DNA from: JAWWPG01 sp037719575
Lineage (GTDB): Bacteria > Actinomycetota > Actinomycetes > Propionibacteriales > Nocardioidaceae
DNA length: 14,149 nucleotides
NCBI GenBank assembly: GCA_037719575.1
Contig: JBBJMF010000074.1
Coordinates: 1-14,149 of the forward strand
Direction of reading: 5' to 3'
Each line of letters starts with the position of its first letter. Position 1 is the first letter of the stretch. Below, piece after piece: positions 1 through 5,497 of the stretch. Position numbers and translations under genes: made by a program. The notes below the pieces were generated by a model. The model searched no databases and was not told the DNA's origin. It was given only the letters and a program-made list of their open reading frames with translations.

Positions 1-1
1 G

Positions 2-307
2 GCCCGAATCGAGGACCTGTGCGTCATCCGGGACACCTTGGTCAGGGCGATGGCGGCCGGCTGCGACGACCTCGTCGGCTGTGCCGGCTCTGAATGCTGC
101 CCGCTCCCGTTCACCGAGCTCGCCCTGCCACCCAACGCCGAGTCCGGGCGAGTCGGTGAGTCGGTCAGGAACGGACAAGCGGACCCGCTGAGCCGGTCAG
201 CGGGTCCGTCGAGCGTCAGCAGCAGCCGGCGGCTGCGGGTTCCGTCGCCGCAGCGGTGTCTGTCGCACTCCCGCAACAGCTCGCTGTCGCGTCGTCGCCG
301 CCGTTGA
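2..307 (+). CDS. MerR-family regulator, C-terminal fragment (5' end outside window)
   Basis: The reading frame is open from the left edge and begins RIEDLCVIRDTLVRAMAAGC, which resembles the dimerisation helix of MerR-family metal regulators. A cysteine-rich segment follows (GCDDLVGCAGSECCPLPF), where MerR proteins of the mercury/heavy-metal group carry metal-ligand cysteines. The DNA-binding domain would lie upstream of the window. Recognisable family sequence ends near base 145. The frame then runs through a GC hairpin (180-208) and about 90 bases antisense to the 3' end of arsI before a TGA at 305-307, and that tail is low-complexity Ser/Arg. The true C-terminus may therefore be earlier, through a frameshift or sequencing error (another frame has a TGA at 157-159), or the protein may have an unusual tail. 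Its position beside arsI/arsR suggests a metal-responsive role, but the inducer cannot be read from this fragment. Confidence 0.5.
   Translation, partial: ARIEDLCVIRDTLVRAMAAGCDDLVGCAGSECCPLPFTELALPPNAESGRVGESVRNGQADPLSRSAGPSSVSSSRRLRVPSPQRCLSHSRNSSLSRRRRR
180..208. terminator. GC-rich hairpin between the MerR-like gene and arsI
   Basis: A perfect 12-bp stem (CGGACCCGCTGA at 180-191 pairing with TCAGCGGGTCCG at 197-208) encloses a 5-base loop. It sits 7 bases beyond the arsI stop codon on the minus strand, so it is well placed to end the arsI transcript. There is no T-run after it on either strand; U-less hairpins of this kind are common in actinobacteria. The incoming plus-strand MerR-like frame reads through it. 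Confidence 0.6.
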
Positions 308-680
308 ACGTCTCGCTGTCGGCAAGCACGGTGTAGATCTCCCACCGCTCGCCGTTCGGGGTGCCCTGGACCCAGAACTTGTCCTGCTTGGCATAGCAGC
401 ACGTCGTCCCGCGTTCCTCGACGGACGCCAGCCCCTCGTCGGCGAGGCGACTCTGCTCGGAGTCGACGATGTCGACGGTCTCGACTTCGACGCCCAGGTG
501 GTTCAGGGAGCCGCCCCTGCCGGGGTTCTCCAGCAGGACGAGCTTGAGTGGTGGCTCGGCGACAGCGAAGTTGGCATACCCCGGCCGGCGCTTGGCGGGC
601 TCGCTTCCGAACAGCTTGCTGTAGAAGGCCACCGCCTCGTCGACGTTGTCGACGTTGAGTGCGAGCTGGACTCGTGACAT
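216..680 (-). CDS. arsI: ArsI-type C-As lyase (VOC/glyoxalase fold; CadI-like)
   Basis: This 154-residue protein belongs to the vicinal oxygen chelate superfamily. It opens MSRVQLALNVDNVDEAVAFY, as in ArsI/CadI proteins. ArsI enzymes cleave the carbon-arsenic bond of trivalent organoarsenicals such as methylarsenite, using Fe(II) and O2 in the cytoplasm. The candidate Fe(II) triad is Gln5, His61 (NHLG) and Glu114 (RWEIYT), matching the Gln-His-Glu triad known for the family. The substrate-binding vicinal cysteines are Cys94-Cys95 (TTCCYA). Two more Cys-Cys pairs lie in an Ala/Thr-rich tail (Cys135-136 and Cys153-154, the last two residues). The start is set by a strong AAGGAGGAA site 6 bases upstream (minus strand, about 686-694). 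It is divergent from arsR-arsC. Some databases call such proteins 'cadmium-induced CadI'; the active-site cysteines favour ArsI. Confidence 0.85.
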   Translation of the reverse strand: MSRVQLALNVDNVDEAVAFYSKLFGSEPAKRRPGYANFAVAEPPLKLVLLENPGRGGSLNHLGVEVETVDIVDSEQSRLADEGLASVEERGTTCCYAKQDKFWVQGTPNGERWEIYTVLADSETFNGGDDATASCCGSATDTAAATEPAAAGCC

Positions 681-692
681 GTCTGTTCCTCC

Positions 693-749
693 TTGACATC
701 GATGAGTATCAATGTCTGCAAGTTTGCCATGGACTTAGATGGGTGTCAA
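693..749. promoter_or_regulatory. Divergent arsI/arsR promoter region with probable ArsR operator
   Basis: A 22-bp imperfect dyad occupies 695-716: GACAT-c-GAT-gagt-ATC-a-ATGTC, with 8 of 9 arm positions paired. This size and AT content suit ArsR/SmtB-family operators. On the minus strand a perfect -35 TTGACA (744-749) lies 17 bases from a weak -10-like CAAACT (721-726). That places the arsI start point near the dyad, so a bound repressor would block it. On the plus strand another TTGACA (693-698) overlaps the dyad, but no good -10 is seen at the usual distance. A second, looser inverted repeat (GGACTTAGAT 731-740 against GTCTAAATCC 761-770, 8 of 10) spans the arsR start. The stretch is visibly more AT-rich than its surroundings. 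Assignment to ArsR is inferred from position. Confidence 0.55.
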
Positions 750-758
750 CATAGATGC

Positions 759-1118
759 ATGTCTAAATCCGTTCTCGAGCTTACCCCCGTGCAGACGGTG
801 GCCTGTTGCTCGCCGCTCCAACGGCAGCCCCTCACCGTCGACCAGGCGGAGCGGGTCGCCCCTTTGCTCAAGGCCCTCGCGGAGCCGGTGCGCCTTCGCC
901 TGATGTCCCTCGTCGCTTCTCACGTGGACGGCGAGGCCTGCGTCTGCGACCTCTCCGACGCGTTCGACCTGTCCCAGCCCACGATCAGCCATCATCTGAA
1001 GGTGCTGCACGAAGTCGGGCTGCTGGACCGCAGCAAGCGCGGCGTGTGGGTCTACTACCGGGCCCGCACCGAGTCCTTGGCCGACGTCGCGGCGCTCATC
1101 GGCGGCGCCGCCAGATGA
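759..1118 (+). CDS. arsR: ArsR/SmtB-family arsenic-responsive repressor
   Basis: This 119-residue winged-helix repressor is predicted to bind ars operator DNA and leave it when As(III) binds. The helix-turn-helix is LSQPTISHHLKVLHEVGLL (residues 71-89), followed by a wing (RSKRGVWVYYR). Cysteines available for As(III) are an N-terminal pair Cys16-Cys17 (TVACCSP) and Cys61/Cys63 (EACVCDL, before the recognition helix). The N-terminal pair resembles the arrangement described for Corynebacterium glutamicum ArsR, while the CVCDL motif is the classical E. coli-type position. The ATG at 759 gives the usual family length, but no good Shine-Dalgarno precedes it. An in-frame ATG at 729 would add ten residues including two cysteines, so the start is uncertain. 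The stop overlaps the arsC start (ATGA), so the two are probably co-translated. Confidence 0.88.
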   Translation: MSKSVLELTPVQTVACCSPLQRQPLTVDQAERVAPLLKALAEPVRLRLMSLVASHVDGEACVCDLSDAFDLSQPTISHHLKVLHEVGLLDRSKRGVWVYYRARTESLADVAALIGGAAR

Positions 1119-1516
1119 GTCGCAGACCCAGCGTGCTGTTCGTGTGTGTCCACAACGCCGGGCGGTCCCAGATGGCCGCTGCCTACCTGACGCACCTGGC
1201 CGGCGACCGTGTCCTCGTGATGTCCGCCGGCTCGGAGCCGGCAGCCACGGTCAACCCGGTCTCCGTGGAGGCCATGGCTGAGGAGGGCATCGACCTGTCG
1301 GCCGCCGTACCCGAGATCCTGACCACGCAGAGCGTCCAGGCGGCCGACGTCGTGGTCACGATGGGCTGCGGAGACAGCTGCCCTACCTACCCGGGCAAGC
1401 GCTACGAGGACTGGACGCTCGCGGATCCTTCCGGTCAGCCGCTCGAGACTGTTCGTGCCGTCAGGGACGAGATCAAGCGACGCGTCGAGGCACTCGTCCA
1501 CGACCTGGTCCGGTAG
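1115..1516 (+). CDS. arsC: Arsenate reductase, low-molecular-weight phosphatase type
   Basis: This 133-residue cytoplasmic enzyme is predicted to reduce arsenate to arsenite. It has the LMW-phosphatase loop CVHNAGRS (Cys11 and Arg17, the CX5R signature) right after the first beta strand. Two further cysteines, Cys85 and Cys89 (TMGCGDSCP), are followed by PGKRYEDWTLADPSG, including the general-acid Asp region. The MGCGD.CP...GKRYEDW block resembles the mycothiol/mycoredoxin-coupled arsenate reductases of corynebacteria. The Cys85-Cys89 spacing is shorter than in thioredoxin-coupled S. aureus ArsC. The electron donor is therefore inferred, not shown. The ATG overlaps the arsR stop by 4 bases, so its expression should follow ArsR control. 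The product, arsenite, would need an exporter that is not in this window. Confidence 0.88.
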   Translation: MSRRPSVLFVCVHNAGRSQMAAAYLTHLAGDRVLVMSAGSEPAATVNPVSVEAMAEEGIDLSAAVPEILTTQSVQAADVVVTMGCGDSCPTYPGKRYEDWTLADPSGQPLETVRAVRDEIKRRVEALVHDLVR

Positions 1517-1593
1517 TCCGTTGCGCCGGGCTCGGTCCGTCGAGGCGGCTGCTCGCCGCGTCCAGATGGGACGTTGAGCCTCGCGCTGCATTG

Positions 1594-1625
1594 TAAGATT
1601 GGCACTCAGACGTCAGGAGTGCCAA
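1594..1625 (+). promoter_or_regulatory. CIRCE operator (HrcA-binding site) and -10-like box upstream of hrcA
   Basis: TTGGCACTC (1599-1607), nine bases, then GAGTGCCAA (1617-1625): a perfect 9-9-9 inverted repeat. It matches the CIRCE consensus TTAGCACTC-N9-GAGTGCTAA with one compensated change per arm. A -10-like TAAGAT (1594-1599) touches its left edge, so HrcA binding would cover the transcription start; the -35 is not clear. It stands 18 bases before the hrcA start codon. The site points to autorepression of hrcA and co-repression of dnaJ, relieved on heat shock. Confidence 0.93.
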
Positions 1626-1643
1626 GCGACGAGGAGGCGGGAG

Positions 1644-2666
1644 ATGCTCGACGACCGCAAGCTCGAGGTGCTTCGGGCGATCGTCGAGGACTACGTTTCG
1701 ACGCACGAGCCGGTGGGGTCCAAGGCGCTTGTCGAGCGGCACCATCTCGGAGTCTCGTCAGCGACGGTCCGCAACGACATGGCTGCTCTGGAGGAGGACG
1801 GGCTGATCGCCCAGCCGCACACGAGCGCAGGACGTATCCCTACCGACAAGGGCTACCGGCTCTTCGTCGACAGGCTCACTGACATCAAGCCGCTGACCGC
1901 CGCCGAGAAGCGCGCGATCGCGACGTTCCTGCAGGGTGCCATCGACCTCGACGACGTCGTGCACCGAAGCGTGCGGCTGCTCGCCCAGCTCACCCAGCAG
2001 GTTGCAATCGTGCAGTACCCCACCCTCGCCCGGTCCACCGTGCGTCATGTCGAGGTGGTCACGCTGAGCGGCACCCGGGTCCTGTTGGTGCTCATCACGA
2101 GTGCGGGCCGCGTGGAGCAGCGTATCGTCGAGCTCGTCAAGCCGATCGAGGACGCCGTGACCGCTGACCTGCGGGCCCGGCTGAACACCTGTGCTGTCGG
2201 GCAGCGCCTCGCCGATGCTGCGGACCGGGCTAGCCTCATCCCCGAGATGTTCCCCCGCGACCTTGCGCCGGCGATCGCCCAGATCATCGCGGTTTTCGCC
2301 GAGGCCGTAGCCGACGAGCGAAGTGACGAGAAGGTGGCTATCGGTGGGACCGCGAACCTGATGCGCTTCGGCGACGACTTCGACCGCTCGATCAAGCCCT
2401 TGCTGGAGGCGCTGGAGGAGCACGTCGTTCTCCTGAAGCTGCTCGGCGAGGCCACCAGCCCTAGCACGGTGACCGTCAGGATCGGCCACGAGGTCCAGCA
2501 CGACAGCCTCGCTGCCGCGTCCGTGGTGGCCACCGGCTACGGGCCCGGCGACCGGGTACTGGCGACCCTCGGGGTCGTCGGCCCCACTCGGATGGACTAT
2601 CCCGGGTCGATGGCAGCCGTGAACGCGGTGGCCCGTTACGTCAGCCGCCTCCTTTCAGACGCATGA
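1644..2666 (+). CDS. hrcA: Heat-inducible transcription repressor HrcA
   Basis: This 340-residue protein has the family's usual length. HrcA binds CIRCE and represses chaperone genes; its activity depends on GroEL. The N-terminal winged-helix domain shows the family blocks EPVGSKAL (residues 22-29), SSATVRNDMAALEEDGLI (38-55, recognition helix) and PHTSAGRIPTDKGYR (58-72). The middle and C-terminal parts (about 100-340) are the GAF-like and dimerisation regions, including the GPTRMDYPG block near the C-terminus. The start at 1644 is chosen because GAGGAGG (1631-1637) precedes it by 6 bases and MLDDRK begins the family alignment. An upstream in-frame ATG (1599) lies inside CIRCE. dnaJ follows 51 bases downstream, so the two probably form one heat-shock transcription unit. 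Confidence 0.96.
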   Translation: MLDDRKLEVLRAIVEDYVSTHEPVGSKALVERHHLGVSSATVRNDMAALEEDGLIAQPHTSAGRIPTDKGYRLFVDRLTDIKPLTAAEKRAIATFLQGAIDLDDVVHRSVRLLAQLTQQVAIVQYPTLARSTVRHVEVVTLSGTRVLLVLITSAGRVEQRIVELVKPIEDAVTADLRARLNTCAVGQRLADAADRASLIPEMFPRDLAPAIAQIIAVFAEAVADERSDEKVAIGGTANLMRFGDDFDRSIKPLLEALEEHVVLLKLLGEATSPSTVTVRIGHEVQHDSLAAASVVATGYGPGDRVLATLGVVGPTRMDYPGSMAAVNAVARYVSRLLSDA

Positions 2667-2717
2667 GTCCGGCCGGCGCATGAGACCCGAAACCCACTCC
2701 CTCCCGAAACGGCGGTC

Positions 2718-3881
2718 ATGACCCACGATCTGTACGGCATCCTGGGCGTCTCTCACGACGCCTCCGCCGAGGACATCAAGAAGGCCTACCGACGGCTGGC
2801 CCGACAGTTGCACCCTGATGTCAACCCCGACGCCGACACCCAGGAGCGCTTCAAGGAGGTCACGCTCGCCTACGACGTGCTGAGCGACCCCAAGAAGCGC
2901 GAGATGTACGACCTGGGCGGCGACCCGCTGTCCGGGGCCGGCGCCGGAGCCGGTTTCGGTCAGGGGTTCTCGTTCACCGACATCATGGACGCGTTCTTCG
3001 GCCAGCAGGCGGGCTCCCGCGGCCCGCGGCCCCGCACCCGGCGGGGGCAGGACGCGCTCATCCGTATCACCCTCGAGCTCGCCGAGGCGGCGTTCGGCGT
3101 CGGTCGCGAGCTGAAGGTAGACACCGCCGTCGTGTGCTCGGTCTGTGCCGGTGCGGGTACGGTGCAGGGCAGCCATCCGACCCGCTGTGCCACCTGTCAG
3201 GGACAGGGGGAGATCAGCCAGGTCCAGCGGTCCTTCCTCGGAGAGGTCAGGACGATGCGGCCCTGCCCCACCTGTCGTGGCTTCGGCACCGTCATCCTCG
3301 ACCCGTGCAGTGAGTGCTCCGGGGACGGCCGGGTGCGTGCCCGCCGGGCCATCACGGTGTCCGTGCCGGCGGGGGTTGACGTCGGGACGCGGATCCAGCT
3401 CTCCGGCGAGGGCGAGGTCGGCCCCGGAGGCGGTCCGGCCGGCGACCTCTACGTGGAGATCGACGTGGCCCGGCATCCGGTGTTCACCCGCCACGGCGAC
3501 GACCTGCTCTGCACGGTCGCGGTGCCAATGACCGCCGCTGCCCTCGGGACGACCGTCGAGCTGCCCACCCTGGAGGCGGACCTTGTCGACTCGGCCTCCA
3601 GCCAGGTCGAGAGGTCGATCCCGCTCGACATCCGCAGCGGCACCCAGTCCGGGGAGCGCCTGGTGGCGCGGGCCCGCGGCGTACCCAGGTTGCGCGGCAG
3701 CGGACGGGGCGACGTGATCGCGACCGTGATCGTCGAGACGCCGACCAGACTCGACGCCGCTCAGGCCGACCTGCTCCGTCAGCTCGCCGGCCTGCGCGAC
3801 GAGGAGCGGCCCACGATCGACGGCGACGCCGGGCACAAGAGCGTGTTCAACCGGTTCAAGGACGCGCTCGGCGGTCGCTGA
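2718..3881 (+). CDS. dnaJ: Chaperone protein DnaJ (DnaJ2 type)
   Basis: This 387-residue type I Hsp40 co-chaperone delivers unfolded proteins to DnaK and stimulates its ATPase. The J domain is at residues 1-70 with the essential HPD at 32-34. A short Gly/Phe-rich linker follows (66-95, GAGAGAGFGQGF). The zinc-binding domain has four CxxC motifs: Cys140/143 (CSVCAGAG), Cys157/160 (CATCQGQG), Cys183/186 (CPTCRGFG) and Cys197/200 (CSECSGDG). Two C-terminal substrate-binding domains complete it. Position after hrcA rather than dnaK-grpE identifies it as the second DnaJ of actinobacteria. No clear Shine-Dalgarno is visible before the ATG. A HIT-protein gene starts 28 bases after the stop. Confidence 0.95.
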   Translation: MTHDLYGILGVSHDASAEDIKKAYRRLARQLHPDVNPDADTQERFKEVTLAYDVLSDPKKREMYDLGGDPLSGAGAGAGFGQGFSFTDIMDAFFGQQAGSRGPRPRTRRGQDALIRITLELAEAAFGVGRELKVDTAVVCSVCAGAGTVQGSHPTRCATCQGQGEISQVQRSFLGEVRTMRPCPTCRGFGTVILDPCSECSGDGRVRARRAITVSVPAGVDVGTRIQLSGEGEVGPGGGPAGDLYVEIDVARHPVFTRHGDDLLCTVAVPMTAAALGTTVELPTLEADLVDSASSQVERSIPLDIRSGTQSGERLVARARGVPRLRGSGRGDVIATVIVETPTRLDAAQADLLRQLAGLRDEERPTIDGDAGHKSVFNRFKDALGGR

Positions 3882-3909
3882 GACGAACCGAGCTCTGAGG
3901 AGGCCCTCC

Positions 3910-4263
3910 ATGTCAACAGCCGATACCGACTGCCTGTTCTGCAGGATCGCCAGCGGGGACATCCCGGCTGACATCGTGGCGGAGAGCGCGCTCTCGCTCG
4001 CCTTCCGGGACCTCAACCCACAGGCGCCGACCCATGTCCTGGTCATCCCCCGGCGGCACAGTCCGACGCTGCCGGAGCTCGCGGCCGACGACTCCGCTTC
4101 AGCCGTCGACGTGCTGACGCTGGCACGGCAGGTCGCGCTGGCCGAGGGACTCCAGGCGGGCTACCGGGTCGTCTTCAACAATGGCGCGGCCGCGCAGCAG
4201 ACCGTGTTCCACGCCCACGTCCACGTCCTCGGCGGGCGGGATCTGACCTGGCCGCCCGGCTGA
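3910..4263 (+). CDS. HIT-family (HINT-like) nucleotide-binding hydrolase
   Basis: This 117-residue histidine-triad protein is of the length usual for bacterial HINT/HinT. The triad HAHVHVLGG is at residues 101-109, with the middle histidine of H-x-H-x-H the expected nucleophile for hydrolysing purine nucleoside phosphoramidates or related AMP conjugates. The N-terminal CLFCRI (Cys8, Cys11), with His50 in PRRH and the first triad histidine, suggests the structural zinc site of many HIT proteins. A GAGGAGG site (3897-3903) stands 6 bases before the ATG. It lies close behind dnaJ and is probably co-transcribed. The physiological substrate is not known from sequence. A 7-bp GC stem (4233-4239 with 4252-4258) in its last codons could weaken transcription into the following gap. 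Confidence 0.92.
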   Translation: MSTADTDCLFCRIASGDIPADIVAESALSLAFRDLNPQAPTHVLVIPRRHSPTLPELAADDSASAVDVLTLARQVALAEGLQAGYRVVFNNGAAAQQTVFHAHVHVLGGRDLTWPPG

Positions 4264-4266
4264 CCT

Positions 4267-4307
4267 TTCCGACCATCCGCCTGTTGTTCCGGACGATCCG
4301 CCTGTTG
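4267..4307 (+). repeat. Two tandem ~21-bp units upstream of the main array
   Basis: TTCCGACC-ATCCGCCTGTTG (4267-4286) is followed directly by TTCCGGACGATCCGCCTGTTG (4287-4307). The last 12 bases, ATCCGCCTGTTG, are identical. Their core (ACCATCCG/ACGATCCG) is the reverse complement of the CGGATGGT core of the array at 4334-4431, so these look like members of the same family in the opposite orientation. They start immediately after the HIT gene stop, in non-coding DNA. Confidence 0.7.
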
Positions 4308-4333
4308 TCCCGACGCTTCCACGGAGGGCACGG

Positions 4334-4431
4334 CAGTGCCAGGCTTACGAGAGGCGGATTGTCCGCGACGATGATCGGATGGTGGGTTACGAGGGACGGA
4401 TGGTGGGTTACGAGGGACGGATGGTGGGTTA
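4334..4431 (+). repeat. 21-bp-period tandem repeat between HIT and phoH
   Basis: Two identical 21-bp units CGGATGGTGGGTTACGAGGGA occupy 4376-4396 and 4397-4417. A third, cut after 14 bases, follows at 4418-4431. Going left in the same phase are degenerate units: 4355-4375 (about 13 of 21 matching) and 4334-4354 (12 of 21, including GGCTTACGAGAGG). The array is thus worn at its left end and fresh at its right. It lies in the 232-bp gap between the HIT gene and phoH, which I regard as non-coding. The frame across it would encode a repeated WWVTRDG peptide with no start signal. Confidence 0.85.
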
Positions 4432-4480
4432 GGCGTGGGGGGAGCGTGACAAGTCGCTATGGGTCGTGGCCCGCCCGCCG

Positions 4481-4486
4481 TACCAT
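4481..4486 (+). promoter_or_regulatory. -10-like hexamer TACCAT just upstream of phoH
   Basis: TACCAT fits the actinobacterial TANNNT pattern for a -10 box and ends 9 bases before the phoH ATG. Transcription from it would start at or within a few bases of the start codon, giving a leaderless or nearly leaderless mRNA. A run of G (4487-4491) could alternatively act as a weak ribosome-binding site on a longer transcript. No convincing -35 is seen. Confidence 0.4.
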
Positions 4487-4495
4487 GGGGGCACG

Positions 4496-5497
4496 ATGAC
4501 AGAGCAGCCCCTCCCGCGGCACACGATCGTGCTTCCCAACAGCGTGCCGGTGGTTGCCGTCCTCGGCCCCGGCGACGAGTTCCTCCGGATCATCGAGCGC
4601 GAGTTCGAGGCCGACGTGCACGTCCGCGGCAACCAGGTGAGCATCGACGGCGACCGGGGCGAGGTGGCGCTCGTGGAGCGGCTCCTCGACGAGCTGGTGA
4701 CGATGGTGCGCACAGGTCACGGGCTCACCGCGGACGCCGTCGAGCGCAGCATCGCGATGCTTCGGGCCGAGACCGAGGAGCGCCCTGCGGACGTGCTGAC
4801 TCTCAACATCCTCAGCAACCGCGGACGGACGATCCGCCCCAAGACCCTCAACCAGAAGCGGTACGTCGACGCGATCGACTCGCACACCGTGATCTTCGGC
4901 ATCGGTCCGGCCGGCACCGGCAAGACCTACCTGGCGATGGCGAAGGCCGTGCAGGCCCTGCAGGCCAAGCAGGTCAACCGGATCATCCTCACCCGCCCGG
5001 CGGTCGAGGCAGGGGAGCGGCTCGGCTTCCTGCCGGGCACGCTCTCCGAGAAGATCGACCCTTACCTCCGTCCGCTGTACGACGCCTTGCACGACATGCT
5101 CGACCCGGAGACGATCCCCAAGCTGCTCACCTCGGGAACCATCGAGGTCGCGCCCCTTGCCTACATGCGTGGCCGCTCGCTCAACGACGCGTTCATCATC
5201 TTGGACGAGGCGCAGAACACGTCTCCCGAGCAGATGAAGATGTTCCTCACCCGGCTCGGGTTCGGCTCGAGGATGGTCGTCACGGGTGATGTGACCCAGG
5301 TCGACCTGCCCGCGGGGACCCGGTCCGGGCTGCGCGTCGTCCAAGAGATCCTCACCGACGTCAGAGACATCGGCTTCTGCCGCCTGACCGAGCACGACGT
5401 CGTACGCCACAAGCTGGTCGGCAAGATCGTTGCCGCGTACGACCGCTATGAGGCGATCCGTCCGATGGGCGGACCCTCTGCCGTTGACCGACGATGA
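4496..5497 (+). CDS. phoH: PhoH family P-loop protein (PhoH-like ATPase)
   Basis: This 333-residue cytoplasmic nucleotide-binding protein has a single-strand-nucleic-acid-binding-like N-terminal part (residues 10-75, with FEADVHVRGNQVSIDG) and a C-terminal ATPase domain. Walker A is GPAGTGKT (137-144, Lys143) and Walker B is IILDEAQ (234-240, Asp237-Glu238). The family blocks NQKRYVDAI, LTRPAVEAGERLGFLPG and TGDVTQVDLP are all present. PhoH is related to the ATPase core of superfamily I helicases and is repeatedly found next to ybeY, which suggests a role in RNA metabolism; its exact role is unsettled. The ATG at 4496 is preferred over an upstream GTG (4466) because family similarity begins there. 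Its stop overlaps the ybeY start (ATGA). Confidence 0.95.
   Translation: MTEQPLPRHTIVLPNSVPVVAVLGPGDEFLRIIEREFEADVHVRGNQVSIDGDRGEVALVERLLDELVTMVRTGHGLTADAVERSIAMLRAETEERPADVLTLNILSNRGRTIRPKTLNQKRYVDAIDSHTVIFGIGPAGTGKTYLAMAKAVQALQAKQVNRIILTRPAVEAGERLGFLPGTLSEKIDPYLRPLYDALHDMLDPETIPKLLTSGTIEVAPLAYMRGRSLNDAFIILDEAQNTSPEQMKMFLTRLGFGSRMVVTGDVTQVDLPAGTRSGLRVVQEILTDVRDIGFCRLTEHDVVRHKLVGKIVAAYDRYEAIRPMGGPSAVDRR

Noticed and set aside
1544..1559. Hairpin after arsC (GCGG/CCGC) as a terminator
   Set aside because: Only 4 base pairs with a 7-base loop and no T-run; too weak to call.
2655..4046. 463-codon open frame on the minus strand opposite dnaJ and the HIT gene
   Set aside because: The plus strand encodes complete DnaJ and HIT domains. 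The antisense product has no recognisable motif and its openness is expected in high-GC codon use.
4334..4431. Possible CRISPR-like array
   Set aside because: The 21-bp units abut with no unique spacers, so it is a tandem repeat. No cas genes are nearby.
4466..4495. Upstream GTG start for phoH
   Set aside because: It adds ten residues without family similarity and would begin upstream of the TACCAT box.
4284..4499. 71-codon frame with repeated WWVTRDG peptide
   Set aside because: It simply reads the 21-bp DNA repeats (a multiple of three). There is no ribosome-binding site and no relation to known proteins.
4457..5410. 317-codon minus-strand frame opposite phoH
   Set aside because: Shadow of phoH, whose Walker motifs and family blocks are intact on the plus strand.
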